Below are positions 1-12,606 of a DNA stretch of 64,000 nt, in pieces. Position 1 is the stretch's first letter; the number at the start of each line of letters is the position of its first letter. This DNA is from Cololabis saira (lineage: Eukaryota > Chordata > Actinopteri > Beloniformes > Belonidae). The translations under genes and the position numbers were made by a program. The notes under the pieces are model-generated. The model ran no database searches. It had not been told where the DNA came from and worked only from the letters and a program-made list of their open reading frames with translations. Where the stretch lies: assembly GCF_033807715.1 (NCBI RefSeq), contig NC_084599.1:31332125-31396124 (forward strand), read 5' to 3'.

Positions 1-29
1 TATTTCTTTTTTTTTTTATTTAAATTTTA

Positions 30-122
30 TGCTTTTTATGTATGTTTTAATGTCTGTAAAGCACTTTAAATCACCTTGTTGTTGAGTTGTGCTATACAAA
101 TAAACTTGCCTTGCATTGCCTT
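30..122 (+). mobile_element. LINE 3'-tail fragment
   Basis: GTAAAGCACTTTAAATCACC, TTGTGCTATACAAATAAACTT and a terminal GCCTTGCATTGCCTT repeat are the familiar fish LINE tail pattern. A related but diverged tail appears near 3,420-3,480. Confidence 0.5.
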
Positions 123-3100
123 ATGGGCAACCGTGTATTTGACAAACGTTATGTGACATTTAGTAATATAAAAATAACAGACAATGCCAGGGAGCACTTT
201 CTTTGAAAAATAAAAAGTTAAATTATAAAATATTCATTAGCAAGTATTGTTTTTAGAAAAAAAAACATTGTCATTTTGATAGTTAACATTAACTTTGTGA
301 TTTGAAAAAGTTTCCAAACACAGAATTTGAAAAAAAGAAAAGAAAAGAAGAGAAAAAGAGACTCGTAATATCTCTGAGGCACCAGTGCATCTGAAAACAA
401 ACATCATTCTTTACGCCCTCTGCAGGCTGGGTGTGAGGTGCACCCTAAAGCAGAGCAGTAAAAGCATCTCAGGGTCTTCATGAGTTAAATGGAATGTAGG
501 AGGAGATTTACGGGTAGATCAATGTAACGTCGAAATGCTGTAATGCCAACTCTGTACCAATCTGCTGTGGTGAAGGGAACCGAGCCAAAAGCCGGGCTCT
601 CTTCACTCTTAAATCTCTTTACTCTATTTATTTATTCTTTGTCAGTGGCGTTGCATTCACAGTCCAGTGGAGTGAGGAGAGACCAAACCTTTACAGCAGT
701 GAAACTAAACAACAGAACCACAAACGAGAGCCACCTCATCAGATCAAGATTCAGTGCTCCACATGCGTTTCAATTTTAATTGTGTATGTATACATGTATA
801 CATACATACAGTATGTATACATTCTGGAGAAAGACATACGGTAAAAGAAGCCACCTACAGTATGCCAAACATGAAAAACCAACCTTGAATAGAGGAGGGG
901 GACTCAATTTTCACATATCAGACACCTTCATTGCAGCCGTGAATCTCCAACCCAGACAATTTCACAACTATTCACACCTTGATTCATGTGACAAAACCAG
1001 CTAAACAACTGATGGTAGACAAAAGACTCTAATGACCCACAGGCGTGATGGGACGGTCAGGGATTTGCATAAGACTTCAACATTTTATAAGGTTGAAAGA
1101 AGAAGGAAGTTCAGATGCCTGATGAATTAAAACTTTTGACAATCCTTTGCCATTCTCCCAACACATAAAAAGTTCTAATATAGAGTAGTGTGTTCCAGTT
1201 CTTTTTATCTTCCTCTTTTCTCTCTGAAAACACATCGTAAGAATTTTTTTGTTTAAAACAAAAATGTTTTTTTACTTTTCATCCTGAAACCTAGCCAAAA
1301 TAATAATAATAATAAAATAGAGATATATCTTCAAAAGCCTTGCCTCTGGTATATTGGTCAAATATCCATTGGATATGTATGTCCCCACACTGAGTACAAA
1401 ATAAAAGAGGTCTTACAATGGTATTACAAATTATAGCTAATCATTCGCCCCAACAGTTTTTGCAAGCTTTTTGGGGATGTGAAATGTGGAGATAGATCTG
1501 TATTAACAAATTAAATTCAGTCCACAACACAAAACATTTCCATGTTCCCTTTTTTTTCTTCATAATTTGGAGTTGTACTTTGCCTCCCACCCAATGAGTA
1601 ATTGGAATGTTTGAACTATCTCTACATTGTTTAGGAACAGAGTGACAGGATGATTAGCATCCAGCAATTAATACAAACAGTATATTTGCATCTGTCTGCG
1701 TGTAATCCTCTCTTCAAACCCATCTCCTACTATTCCCTAGTTCTCTTTTTATCCCCTTCTTGGTTGTCTGCATTATCTGAATGACTAAAAGCAACAAGGG
1801 CTCCCGAATGGACTCAGCAATTCTTGTAATATCTGGGCTTACAAAACAGAATAAATAACTTTCCATTGTTCCATCTAATTCATTTTCTGCAACACATATA
1901 TTTTACCAGGGAGCTGTTTGTAGTAAAAGATCGATGTTGGTGTTAACCTTAAGTCAACTATAAAGCCTGGCAGCTTTATTATATCAACTCCTGATATTTG
2001 AGTCAATGGCCTTTAATATTCTCTATTAAAGTTACGTTTGCGGTTAAAAGTATTGATTTCAAGATAAATTTCAATCAGCTATGTATGTTTGAAGGAACAA
2101 CACACTGTTGAACTGTAAGCATTTTGGGCCTCTGCTGCCCTCTGCAGTTTACAAACTAGAAGTACATTTAAACTGGGAAGGCTGTATTTGAGACCCTCAA
2201 GTACTTTTCAATTCACTTTCAAAGAGCTATAAACTCTAAAACTAACTATAACATATAAATATTTCAGAAAAATTAATAGACCATGAAATGTAGACAATGG
2301 TGGAAAAAATGCTATAATTTAAACATTTTGGGATAATGGAGTTTACACGGAAGTCCTTTCCTCCTCAAATGACCCAGATATCCAACCGTCCCATGAACAC
2401 ATCAACAATCATGGCATTCAGCTACTTTACTTTTACATGGTCATGAAAAGTTAAACCAGAAGGTTCACGAGAACAAAGGCATTTTTTTTCCTTTCTGTCC
2501 ACCATAAGTGGACTTGATAAATTCATGTAATATATTATGCTTGTTCAGTCCTGCCTCCCATCAAGCGGTGTCTCCCTCCTCTAAAGATATAAACATGTAG
2601 GGAGCTACTTTCCTTTCATATTTGATTCCCTCTGCCATCTGCCACTGGGACCTCTGGCACATGAGCTCCAAATGCACATAAGAGAAGCGTCCTATTAATG
2701 CTGTCAAATGAATACGTTTTTCATGTAACATTAAGTTTACATGTTCCTGTGCAATTAAAAAACTGAAAAAATATTATATTTTCCACCAATTCATAAATAA
2801 ATAAAAGAACAAACAAATTCACCTCACTATACATTTCATTTGGCATAAATTGGACGAATGAGAAAGGACTGGAAGCACGAATGAATGGGTTTGTGAGCGC
2901 ATGCAACGGGCACGGAGGCGGGATTACCTGGTAATAGGAGTGGCTTTCTGAATAGAGGGAGGAGAAAGGCGGGGCTGGGACTTCGTTCAGCCTCTCTCCC
3001 TCTGCGTGAGGCCACGCCTCGTCATCAAAAGGAATCTCAGGTGATTCTACCTACAATGTACAGACAGAGCTCAAAATTGTGTAACACACACACACGCAGA

Positions 3101-3205
3101 TGTACACACACACACCAACCCGCTTGCAAACGTCTCTACTTGGGCTCCTGCAACCCAAACCTGGATAAGTTGAAGTTGATGGATGGAAGATTACGGAATC
3201 TCTTA

Positions 3206-3336
3206 AGGCTGATTTATGGTTCCGCGTTACACCAACGCAGAGACTACGTAGTCGCCGCGTACCTTACGCTGTAGGCTACGCCGTACCGTACGGCGTAGGT
3301 CCTGCGTTGATTTAACGCAGAACCATAATTCAGGCT
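3206..3336. mobile_element. Harbinger-like foldback MITE, copy 1
   Basis: Inverted ends AGGCTGATTTATGGTTCCGC and GAACCATAATTCAGGCT surround an internally palindromic CG-rich core (TACGCCGTACCGTACGGCGTA). The flanks are TTA on both sides, the three-base duplication typical of PIF/Harbinger elements. Confidence 0.8.
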
Positions 3337-3589
3337 TTAGATTTCTGAAAACCCATTCCCAGTGAACAGTTTGTTGCAATACAAGTTAACATCAGTGATC
3401 CATCCATCCTGTTGCCATTAAGCACTTTGTGTTGGATTTGACTGTGTGAAAAGTGCTCTATAAATAAAGATTTGATTTAATCCATTAATCTGTTATCTAT
3501 ACCTGCTCGTTCCTATTCAGGGTCACGGGAACCTGCTGGACGTTATGCCAACTCTGTTTGGTCGAAAAGCAGAGGTGCAAACTAGACAG

Positions 3590-4643
<1,054 letters not shown>

Positions 4644-5110
4644 CTAGACAGGATTCAAGAGGGGAAATTATTTTTGAGAATTCATGGACGTTGCATCCTC
4701 TGGACTAAAGGGGGTTAGGGTTAGTTACTTGCATATCTATAACTGTCTCATTGATATCATGTTCAGAAAATGTCTTGCTTCTTTCAGCAAGACAAATCAC
4801 AGGCTCCGGCAATCCTCTGTGACTCTGTCTAGGATTACGTGGGTATATGAATGAATGTATGGAGTTAATTAACTGATTCAGGATTACCAAATCACATTCT
4901 GTGTATTGTTGTTTCTGTTTGTTTGTTTATTTTTCTTTCGCACTTAGGTTTTTGTTTTGCCCGTCCTGACACAACCCACCCACTTTATTCAAGCCTGGTA
5001 CCAGCAGTATGGGAACACTGGCTTGTGTGTTGTTATAGGAACAGGTGAAGCACCTTGGTTGCATAAATATGTGTGGAACACATTTGATGATTTACATTTA
5101 GCATGTAAAT

Positions 5111-5448
5111 TATGGAGGTAGATTTGTTTCTTAATTATTCAATCAAAAAAAAGATTGCTTCAATTAAAAAAATATATTTTCAATTAAAAAAAAGCACTTC
5201 AATCAAAAAAATGTATTTCAATCAAAGAAAAAAAGTGTTTGAATGCAAAAAAATATTTGAGACTCAAAAAAATGCATTTGAACACTGTTTTTCTTTGATT
5301 GGAAATGTTTTCTTTGATAGAAGTGGCGTTTTATTTGTTTGAAGCAACTTTTTTGATTGAAGTAATGTTGTTTTTGGCATTTGTGTCTTAATCAAAAGTT
5401 GCTTCAAAAAGAAAGAAATATTTATATAGAAACAAATCTACCTCCATA
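5111..5448. mobile_element. Foldback element with perfect 21-bp inverted ends
   Basis: TATGGAGGTAGATTTGTTTC at the left is mirrored exactly by GAAACAAATCTACCTCCATA at the right. The interior is a series of TTCAATYAAAAAAA-like tracts that turn into the complementary TTTTTGATTGAAG type in the second half, so the whole unit is roughly palindromic. Confidence 0.7.
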
Positions 5449-8400
5449 GTAAATCATCTGAAAACAACAAACTTACTATATTTCAACAGTTAATAAATAA
5501 AATGTTTTTCAGCTGATTACAGTATGTCCAATTATAGATTTTTTCGGGAGGGGGGGGGGCTCACTGTTGGGTTTCTGTGGTTGCGTGCATGTGAATATGT
5601 AAGAACAGGGACTGAGAAAGAGAACAAGTGAAGGGAACGTGCACATGGGGCGAACAACATGGCAGGTCCATCTGTCATGCAGAAGGAAGCCAGATCCAGC
5701 ACCTGTGGTCATACACACATTCAGATAAACACACACCATCTGGTAAGGAGGAGTTCTCAAAATAAACCAAAAACCAAAACATGCCAGCAGCATCATGCAC
5801 ACGCAAACATGCACCATGGCCACATATGTGGGAGTTTGTTATCACAGACAGAGAGGAAAGGTGCTCCTGTTCAGACCAATCTGCAGAATTGATGATAATG
5901 ATGCAACAGAATGTTAAAGGTCAGGAAATTCATTAATCTCAATGTCATAAAGTAATAGGGGATGAAAGTCTTAAGATGTGGTCACAAAAGACCAGAAATT
6001 GGATAGAAACTGTATCCAAAAATATGGCCCCAGTATGTATCCATGGAGTATACAGGCAAAATACAGTAGTGTGCATCACTGCATGCTGTTGTAGACTCAC
6101 TGATGAATAAATAAAAGCAAAAAACCCCAAAAGATTTATCCATAATGGCGCATTTTTATAAACACATGAATGAAACATATAGCCGTGCATGTTGCTGTAT
6201 TGTGAGGAACAAGCACCTTTGCAATTACAGCAGAACAGCTGTGTTTTGGAAGAGGTGGGTGATGCCCAGTCACAAGGTGGAGCTGCAAAACAACTTTTCC
6301 TTGAGGACGCAGACATAATGAACCACTTCGCTTTGTCCAAAGCTTTCCCGGCGGACAAACTTTGGACTAGTGATGACTGACAACTGAGTCACGTGACAGC
6401 ATATAATGACTTGGAGCTGACGCACCACAAATATGCACACTCCTCAGTTGCGACTGCCAGCAGCGTGTTGAGAGCTGTCATAACTTACCCACACACACAA
6501 GCACACATGCTACTACTGAAAACATAAGAATAGATTCAATACCCTACATACGCCAGAAATGAGAAAGAGATGGCGTACTGCTGGTAGAGAGGGTGATGAT
6601 ACAACAAAAGTAAAGAAGTAAAAACAAAATGAATGAATAAAAAGTGGAAGAAAAAAGTTTCTTGAGAACTCGGCTTATGCGTAAAAGAAATATAAGCATG
6701 CTGGTGAAAATCCAGAGAGCATCCCAAGGAAAAACTACCATGTTTATGGCCAATTGATCCCCTTCTTTACAACCATAAGGAGGAGGGAGTCATTTTTAAT
6801 TTGCATTTCCTAGAATAAAATTTCCTTATGAATAAACCATGAGCCTGCTTGCACCAGATTCTTGGTAATGAAAAAAAACCCCATCACAATTATAACTATG
6901 CCTGTTAAACCCCCATATAGTTTATTGATCACTAAATCCCCCTTCAAAGAGGCAGCAGGCAAGTTACAGTCACGTTAAATTAAATACAGTCAAATTAAAT
7001 CCATTTCCTCGGTTCAATCCAAGTATAATTGGATGTAATTTAATAAATACAGTTCAATTACCTTCAATTAGAGTCTAATTCAATTTAATGACGTTACCAT
7101 TCAATTATAATATCATCTAATTCAGTCTAATGCCATTTATAAAAGAAAAGAAACAAACAAATCTTATCTTTGATTCAATCCAGTCTATCCAAGATTATTC
7201 CAAAACAGAGATATAATGCAGGGAGAAAAACAAAAGGCAACATACACACATTATGGAGCATAACAAGGTAACTGATACTGTGTAACTGATCAGTGCAGCT
7301 GCAGGTGTGTGAGAGCTTCTGCTCAGTCAGAGCTATGAGCACGAGAATTAAAATCGCTCATTTGGACACAGATAAAGTGTAACTGACCAAAATAACAACA
7401 TTACCAGTCTATGTTGTGTGGTTATAAATGTGCAGGAGGGTGAAAGTGTCAAAAGAGGGAAGGAAGGGGGGCAAAGATAGTGCAGAGTGCAAGAATGGGA
7501 ATAAAAACATGCCACATTACTATGAACCTGGACAAGCACCTGACTGAGTTGTATCTACGCACAGGTCTACAACACAATCCTCTCGGTACATGGAAAGAGT
7601 CTGTTCATGACAGTGAATGAAGGCCAGAGTCTTTCTCATTCATTTAAATACAGACCTTTGCAATTCTGTATTTAAATATTTTTTTGATCTAATGGAGTTC
7701 AAAGCAGCAGCTGATTGTAAGTGACCGCATGTACAAGATTCTAGCCCACGCTCACCTACAAAACAACCAGAATTACACCTTGTAGTATTTCTCAAAGGCA
7801 ATATATAATGAATTACATACATTCATAATGGACATAGATGTCATGGTATTATAGCTCTATTTAATAAGAGCAAGAAGTTGGTGCATTCATGCTGGATTTC
7901 CTGTCCACCTGCTTAGAATATGAGTTGAACTGTGCTGAAAGTTCAAAATTGTCTTTAGTCTCCCACTTCCCCTTAGCAATACTTAACCTGCAGATATTGC
8001 CTTTTTTCATTTAATTGTTCAACAACAAAGTTTAGTATAAAAGTCACAGGTGCTTAGAGCCGATTTAAGAATGACGATCATGGATGTTTCTTTGCAGGGA
8101 AAACTGCAGTTTTTGAGATCATCACTTCAAAGACTTTCACACAAATACAGGGTAATATGATGTTTCTGAAATAAAAGCTAAATAGTGTTTCCCAATAGAA
8201 ATGAGATCTGGAAACCCCCCAGTTTTGACAGTAAGAATATCTGGCTCCAAATAAACCACATTTTCAACAGTCAATTTAACACATGGAAAAACATGCTGTC
8301 CTTATCTTTTTGGTGAATTTTACGTTTGTCTGAGTAGGAGTGTGTTTATAACAGAGAGAAGCAGGTGGCTTTGCAAGATGTGGCTGTAGACATGTTGACA

Positions 8401-8485
8401 GTGTCAGTGACCAACAGGTTTGTATTTGTCTTTACGTTACGATTTTACGTTAAAGCCAAAAAAAGAAAGCTATAGACTTAGTTAC

Positions 8486-9145
8486 CTGAGCAGGTGTGAT
8501 GTGTGTATGACTGACGTATCCATGAACATGTTGAATTTGAGACAGCTGCCGCTCCGCCACCTGGACCAGCTCTGCACCGCGCAGGTCACTGTGGCGACCG
8601 AGCGATCCATCCCTCCCCAGTGACCGTTCCCTTTCTCGCTCCATCATCCCAGCACATCCCCTGTCTCTCCTCCAGGTCCTTCTCTCTCTCCCCAAGGTCC
8701 CTCCATCCCTCCCCAAGGTCCCTCCGTCCCTCCCCAAGGTCCCTCCATCCCTCCCTAAAGTCCCTCCGTCCCTCCCTAAAGTCCCTCCGTCCCTTCCTAA
8801 AGTCCCTCCATCCCTCCGTAAGGTCCCTCCATCCATCCCCAGAGTCCCTCCATCCCTCCCCAGAGTCCCTCCATCCCTCCCCAGAGTCCCTCCATCCCTC
8901 CCCAGAGTCCCTCCATCCCTCCCCAGAGTCCCTCCATCCCTCCCCAGAGTCCCTCCATCCCTCCCCAGAGTCCCTCCATCCCTCCCCAGAGTCCCTCCAT
9001 CCCTCTCCAGAGTCCCTCCATCCCTCTCCAGGGTCCCTCCATCCCTCAGCTCTCTGGCTACTCCCATTGGGTGCTGGTGACAAGGGTGTTGGTGGAGTCT
9101 TGGGACACCCGGTGATGCCCCTTCTTCTTCTTGATACCGATATTT
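8486..9145 (-). CDS. dlg1: DLG1/SAP97-like exon: KYRYQ segment with an in-frame coding minisatellite
   Basis: The acceptor CTATAG is followed at once by KYRYQEEEGASPGVP, the conserved DLG segment that starts an exon in PSD-95 and SAP97. The 3' end encodes DLRGAELVQVAERQLSQIQ, then HVHGYVSHTHITPAQ, the counterpart of the SAP97 stretch ELVHVSEKNL..VHGFVSHSHI, ending at CAG|GTAACT. The two ends are in the same uninterrupted frame (220 codons, phase 0 at both sides). Between them lie 17 copies of a 7-residue unit RDGGTLG (variants RDGGTLE and MDGGTLR), then a degenerate Arg-rich tail. From family knowledge the conserved ends belong to one exon, so I read the repeat as translated. The alternative, a cryptic acceptor CCACAG|TGACC that would leave the repeat in an intron, cannot be ruled out without cDNA. 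Confidence 0.75.
8690..9046 (-). repeat. 21-bp minisatellite, 17 units, inside the DLG1 coding frame
   Basis: There are seventeen head-to-tail 21-bp units with the minus-strand consensus AGGGATGGAGGGACTCTGGG plus G. The period is a multiple of three and the unit has no stop in any minus-strand frame, so array length can change without breaking the reading frame. The central units (about 8,839-9,000) are nearly identical, and edge units carry substitutions, the usual pattern of an array still being homogenised. Degenerate half-units continue toward 8,600. Confidence 0.97.
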
Positions 9146-9545
9146 CTATAGTGAGAAAGAAGGAGGATGGAGGAAGAGGAAACCAGGTTTCAAGGTTGGA
9201 AAATAAAAAAAAAAGCAGTAAGGACAAATGAAAGTAGGGGAAAGGATAAAGCAATTATTTGGGAGGTAAGATGTAGGAAGTTGGATGGAAAGAAAGAGAA
9301 AGAAAAGTGAAGTTAGTTTAAAGACAGGTTTTAAGTACAATTAGATCATAAGATTTAGCAAAGCTGCAGAAAAAGAGGAGATCAGCCTGAAAGTGACTAT
9401 TAGGGCGTGAGTTTAAGTCCACACATGCATGTGTAATGAGATGTTTTTATAGTACAAGTTCTGTGTGAAGCCTGTCCAGGTGCACACCCAGCATGGAAGT
9501 AATTGTTTCTCCGAGTTTCCTGTACTGCACATGCATGAACGCACC

Positions 9546-9704
<159 letters not shown>

Positions 9705-9775
9705 CCACATACACAACAGACTTGAATCAGAAGTTTTCAGACGGAATAGGAAAAAAACACTCATTCCCCTCATTC

Positions 9776-9822
9776 ACTCACTCACTCACTCACTCACTCA
9801 CTCACTCACTCACTCACTCACG
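9776..9822. repeat. CACT tetranucleotide microsatellite
   Basis: About eleven copies of CTCA/CACT, 75 bp from the CA array. Confidence 0.95.
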
Positions 9823-9980
9823 CTCACTATTCCCTCTGTCTTGTCTCCATCCCCCTTTCTCGCACACTTTCTCTACCTTCTTTTTACATTCTTTATAAAG
9901 TATTCAACATTTTCTCTGCCTTACCATACAGGCTACAGTGGAGGGAATTGCAGGTTAATGGGGAGAAGGGGGATGTGGAG

Positions 9981-10202
9981 CAGGGGAGGGGAATCCGGTC
10001 ATCGAGGGCCGCTACCCTGCATGTTTTAGATGTTTCTCTGATTCAGCACACCCTGATGCGAATGACTGTCATTAACAGACTTGTGCAGACCTTGAAAACA
10101 AGCTGATGATGATCCATTAATGCATATCAGGTGTGTTGAAGCAGGGAAATATCTAATACAAGTAGGAAATCGGCCCTCGAGACCCGGGAATCCCCAACCC
10201 TG
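9981..10202. mobile_element. Short degenerate hAT-type MITE
   Basis: The left end CAGGGGAGGGGAATCC..TCGAGGGCCG mirrors the right end CGGCCCTCGAGACCCGGGAA..CCCTG. The flanking octamers match only partly (ATGTGGAG and ATGTAGGT), so the copy is old. Confidence 0.65.
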
Positions 10203-12531
10203 ATGTAGGTTCTTAAACCTGTTGTAAATGTAAAACTGAGCTACTGGTTCAACGGTGTTATATAATGTAATAGCGCTGATCAAGGTAAGAACATGAGAAA
10301 ATGTATTAGATCTGAAAAAAATTAGGTGCTGTAAAAGCAAAAGAAAAAAAATCCAGTTACCCTTATTTTTCCTCTGATCTTACTTGAACCAGCTTGTTTT
10401 TCTGCTTTGTCTGTCCAAACATTTCCCCGTAATTAGTGATGCCTTCATCAGTGATTTCTTTTTCTTTAAGGTTCTCTTCAGTGCCGGCTTGATGACATAA
10501 TACCCCCCCCCCCCCTCTACAGAAACACAAACTGATCCCCAATTCAACTTGAAATATTTTACAGTAATATCCCAATTACATTTCCTGCTGCATTCTGATG
10601 ATGTTCCAGTCTTGACACCCTCTCTGCCCTGAGAACAACCCTCTGAGTGGGCTGGCCAGTCTGCCCAGCCTCCCAGCGGTCAGTCTTAACTGTCTTGCTG
10701 GTCAGCTCAACCCCGAGGTCGCCCTGCTGAACTATTCTGACAGTTTACCCAGTATTTTTATTTCAACCCTTCCTGGATTAAAAAATATGATATTGATGAA
10801 TGACAGTTGTCGTTAGTCCTTTCTGGGGGATCATATATCAAGTGTTTAGCTTGTGTCGTTGTCCTTTGCAAACTACAATTGCTCCAGATTCTTTGCATTG
10901 TTTAATGATATCATGTACTGCAGAACTCTGCAAATCTCTTCTGATCTTTCTTTGAGGAACACTGTTTTCAAATATTTTAAAGATTTTCTCAAATATCCCT
11001 AGAGATCCTCTGCCCATCTGTGCTCCACAAATAAACTTTTCTTTTTTCCAAATCAACATAACAATCATTTGTGGATATGCAATGTTTGAAAAGAAAAATT
11101 GTCTTAAATTTCATCTTACTAGCATTAAATTGCAAAAGTATCAACGGGTTTGGGGGTAAAATGTCAAAATGCATATTCATTAAAAAAATTAATTAATTAA
11201 ACTGATGAGAGGCATCAAATATGAAAAAGTTGGATTCATACCTTTCGCAAAGAAATAGTGATTTCTGCATTTTTCATGTTGTCACAACTTTTTCATAATT
11301 GGGGCTATAAAGAGAATAGATTAAAGGTGTGCTGGTATACTTCGTATCTACTGTTTTTTTACAAAACAGAAATCAAATTTCATGCCATCACTCAAAATAA
11401 GAGGATTAGATCATATCGGTGATGCAAAGTTTTGGAAGCCACTTTGTATATGAGGTTTGCATTGAGTCATTACTGAGCTGAGAATACCGGTAAAAGGGTT
11501 AAACTGACACTCATCTCTGAGCTACAAACACAGCCTGTAGCTCAGAGATGAGCTAGATTAGCTTCCCCTGCAGAGAGCCAGACAGTCACACAGACAGTCC
11601 CATTACTGTGACCTTTTGACTTCTTTCTAGGTAGCCAGCAGACAGCCGAAACAGACCCACAACATTGTACCTTCTCACTGTGATATTTGAACATCTCTCT
11701 CACAAGGGGAATCGGGAGAGTTTTGTACAGGGTGTAAAAACAACAACAACAAAAGCAGCCATTTCTTGTGTATTTGCATCAAAACTCATGTATCAGTCAC
11801 CTCCAAGACTTTAATCAATAATATTTCTCCATTAAAGCTTTCACAACCAAATAGCTGCAGGAAGAACAAGGATGTACCAGAGCATTAAATAAACATTGGA
11901 CTAATTCATCATGTGTCCCTGCAGATGAATGTCAGCTTGGTCAGAAATAAGATGTAAAATCCACTCAAGAAATGTTTTGAGGCAGGGAGAGTATGCAGCT
12001 CATTTGCACGGGTGAGCGCAGAAGACTACAACAGCTAATTCCTGTGAATTTAAATAGACGTGGCTTCCCCTGCTTTAGCTGCTTCATGCTTTAACCTCAT
12101 TTAGGCTGGGAGAGTGAGTACACGCTCCTCAGACCAAATAAAACTGATCTGACCTGCATCACCCCTTCCCCTTGTATAATTTCCCATCTGCCTTTTCACT
12201 GCGATCTTTACATTCGCTGTCATCTTGTTAATTACTCAGAAGCACCTCAAAATAACCCGAGGAGCAGCAGCTGACATGAAAGGCACTAAGACCATGAGGC
12301 AACGCTGGCTCACACTATTGTCACAACACTGCTGTTCCTGCCCTCTGCGTGCACATGTACATGGCACTCACTCAAGCACATTTGTTTTCACATGAAACTA
12401 AAAGCTCCTGTAATATAATTGAATGGATGACAAGAAACTGTTCTAGTCTATTTGTGCATTTTGCTGCAAGCTTGACTATTGAGACCCAAGCATTCTTAAT
12501 CAGGACTGTGCCTGCAGATTGCCTGCTGACA

Positions 12532-12606
12532 ACACACACACACACACACACACACACAAACCCCCACACACACACGCACAAACACAGACACACACACACA
12601 CACACA
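12532..12606. repeat. Imperfect CA microsatellite
   Basis: CA repeats interrupted by CCCC, CG and AA. Confidence 0.95.

Noticed and set aside
6189..6380. 63-codon plus-strand frame starting MLLYCEEQAP
   Set aside because: No recognisable domain, no promoter or splice context. The length is within chance expectation.
8380..8430. Possible next DLG1 exon (LLVTDTVNM resembling the LVNTD block)
   Set aside because: Only a few residues match, the following YVNG and PDZ1 sequence is absent, and there are no matching splice sites.
8586..9254. Alternative minus-strand frames through the 21-bp repeat (EGWRDSG and MEGLWGG) and the plus-strand frame
   Set aside because: The unit is stop-free in all minus frames. 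Only the RDGGTLG frame is continuous with the conserved KYRYQ and ELVQV segments, so the others are shadows.
10379..10530. Minus-strand segment ending NKLVQ at a good CAA|GTAAGA donor
   Set aside because: The donor looks fine but the peptide (EENLKEKEITDEGITNYGEM) is unlike any DLG region, the acceptor sits at a poly-C tract, and no frame link to DLG1 exons is supported.
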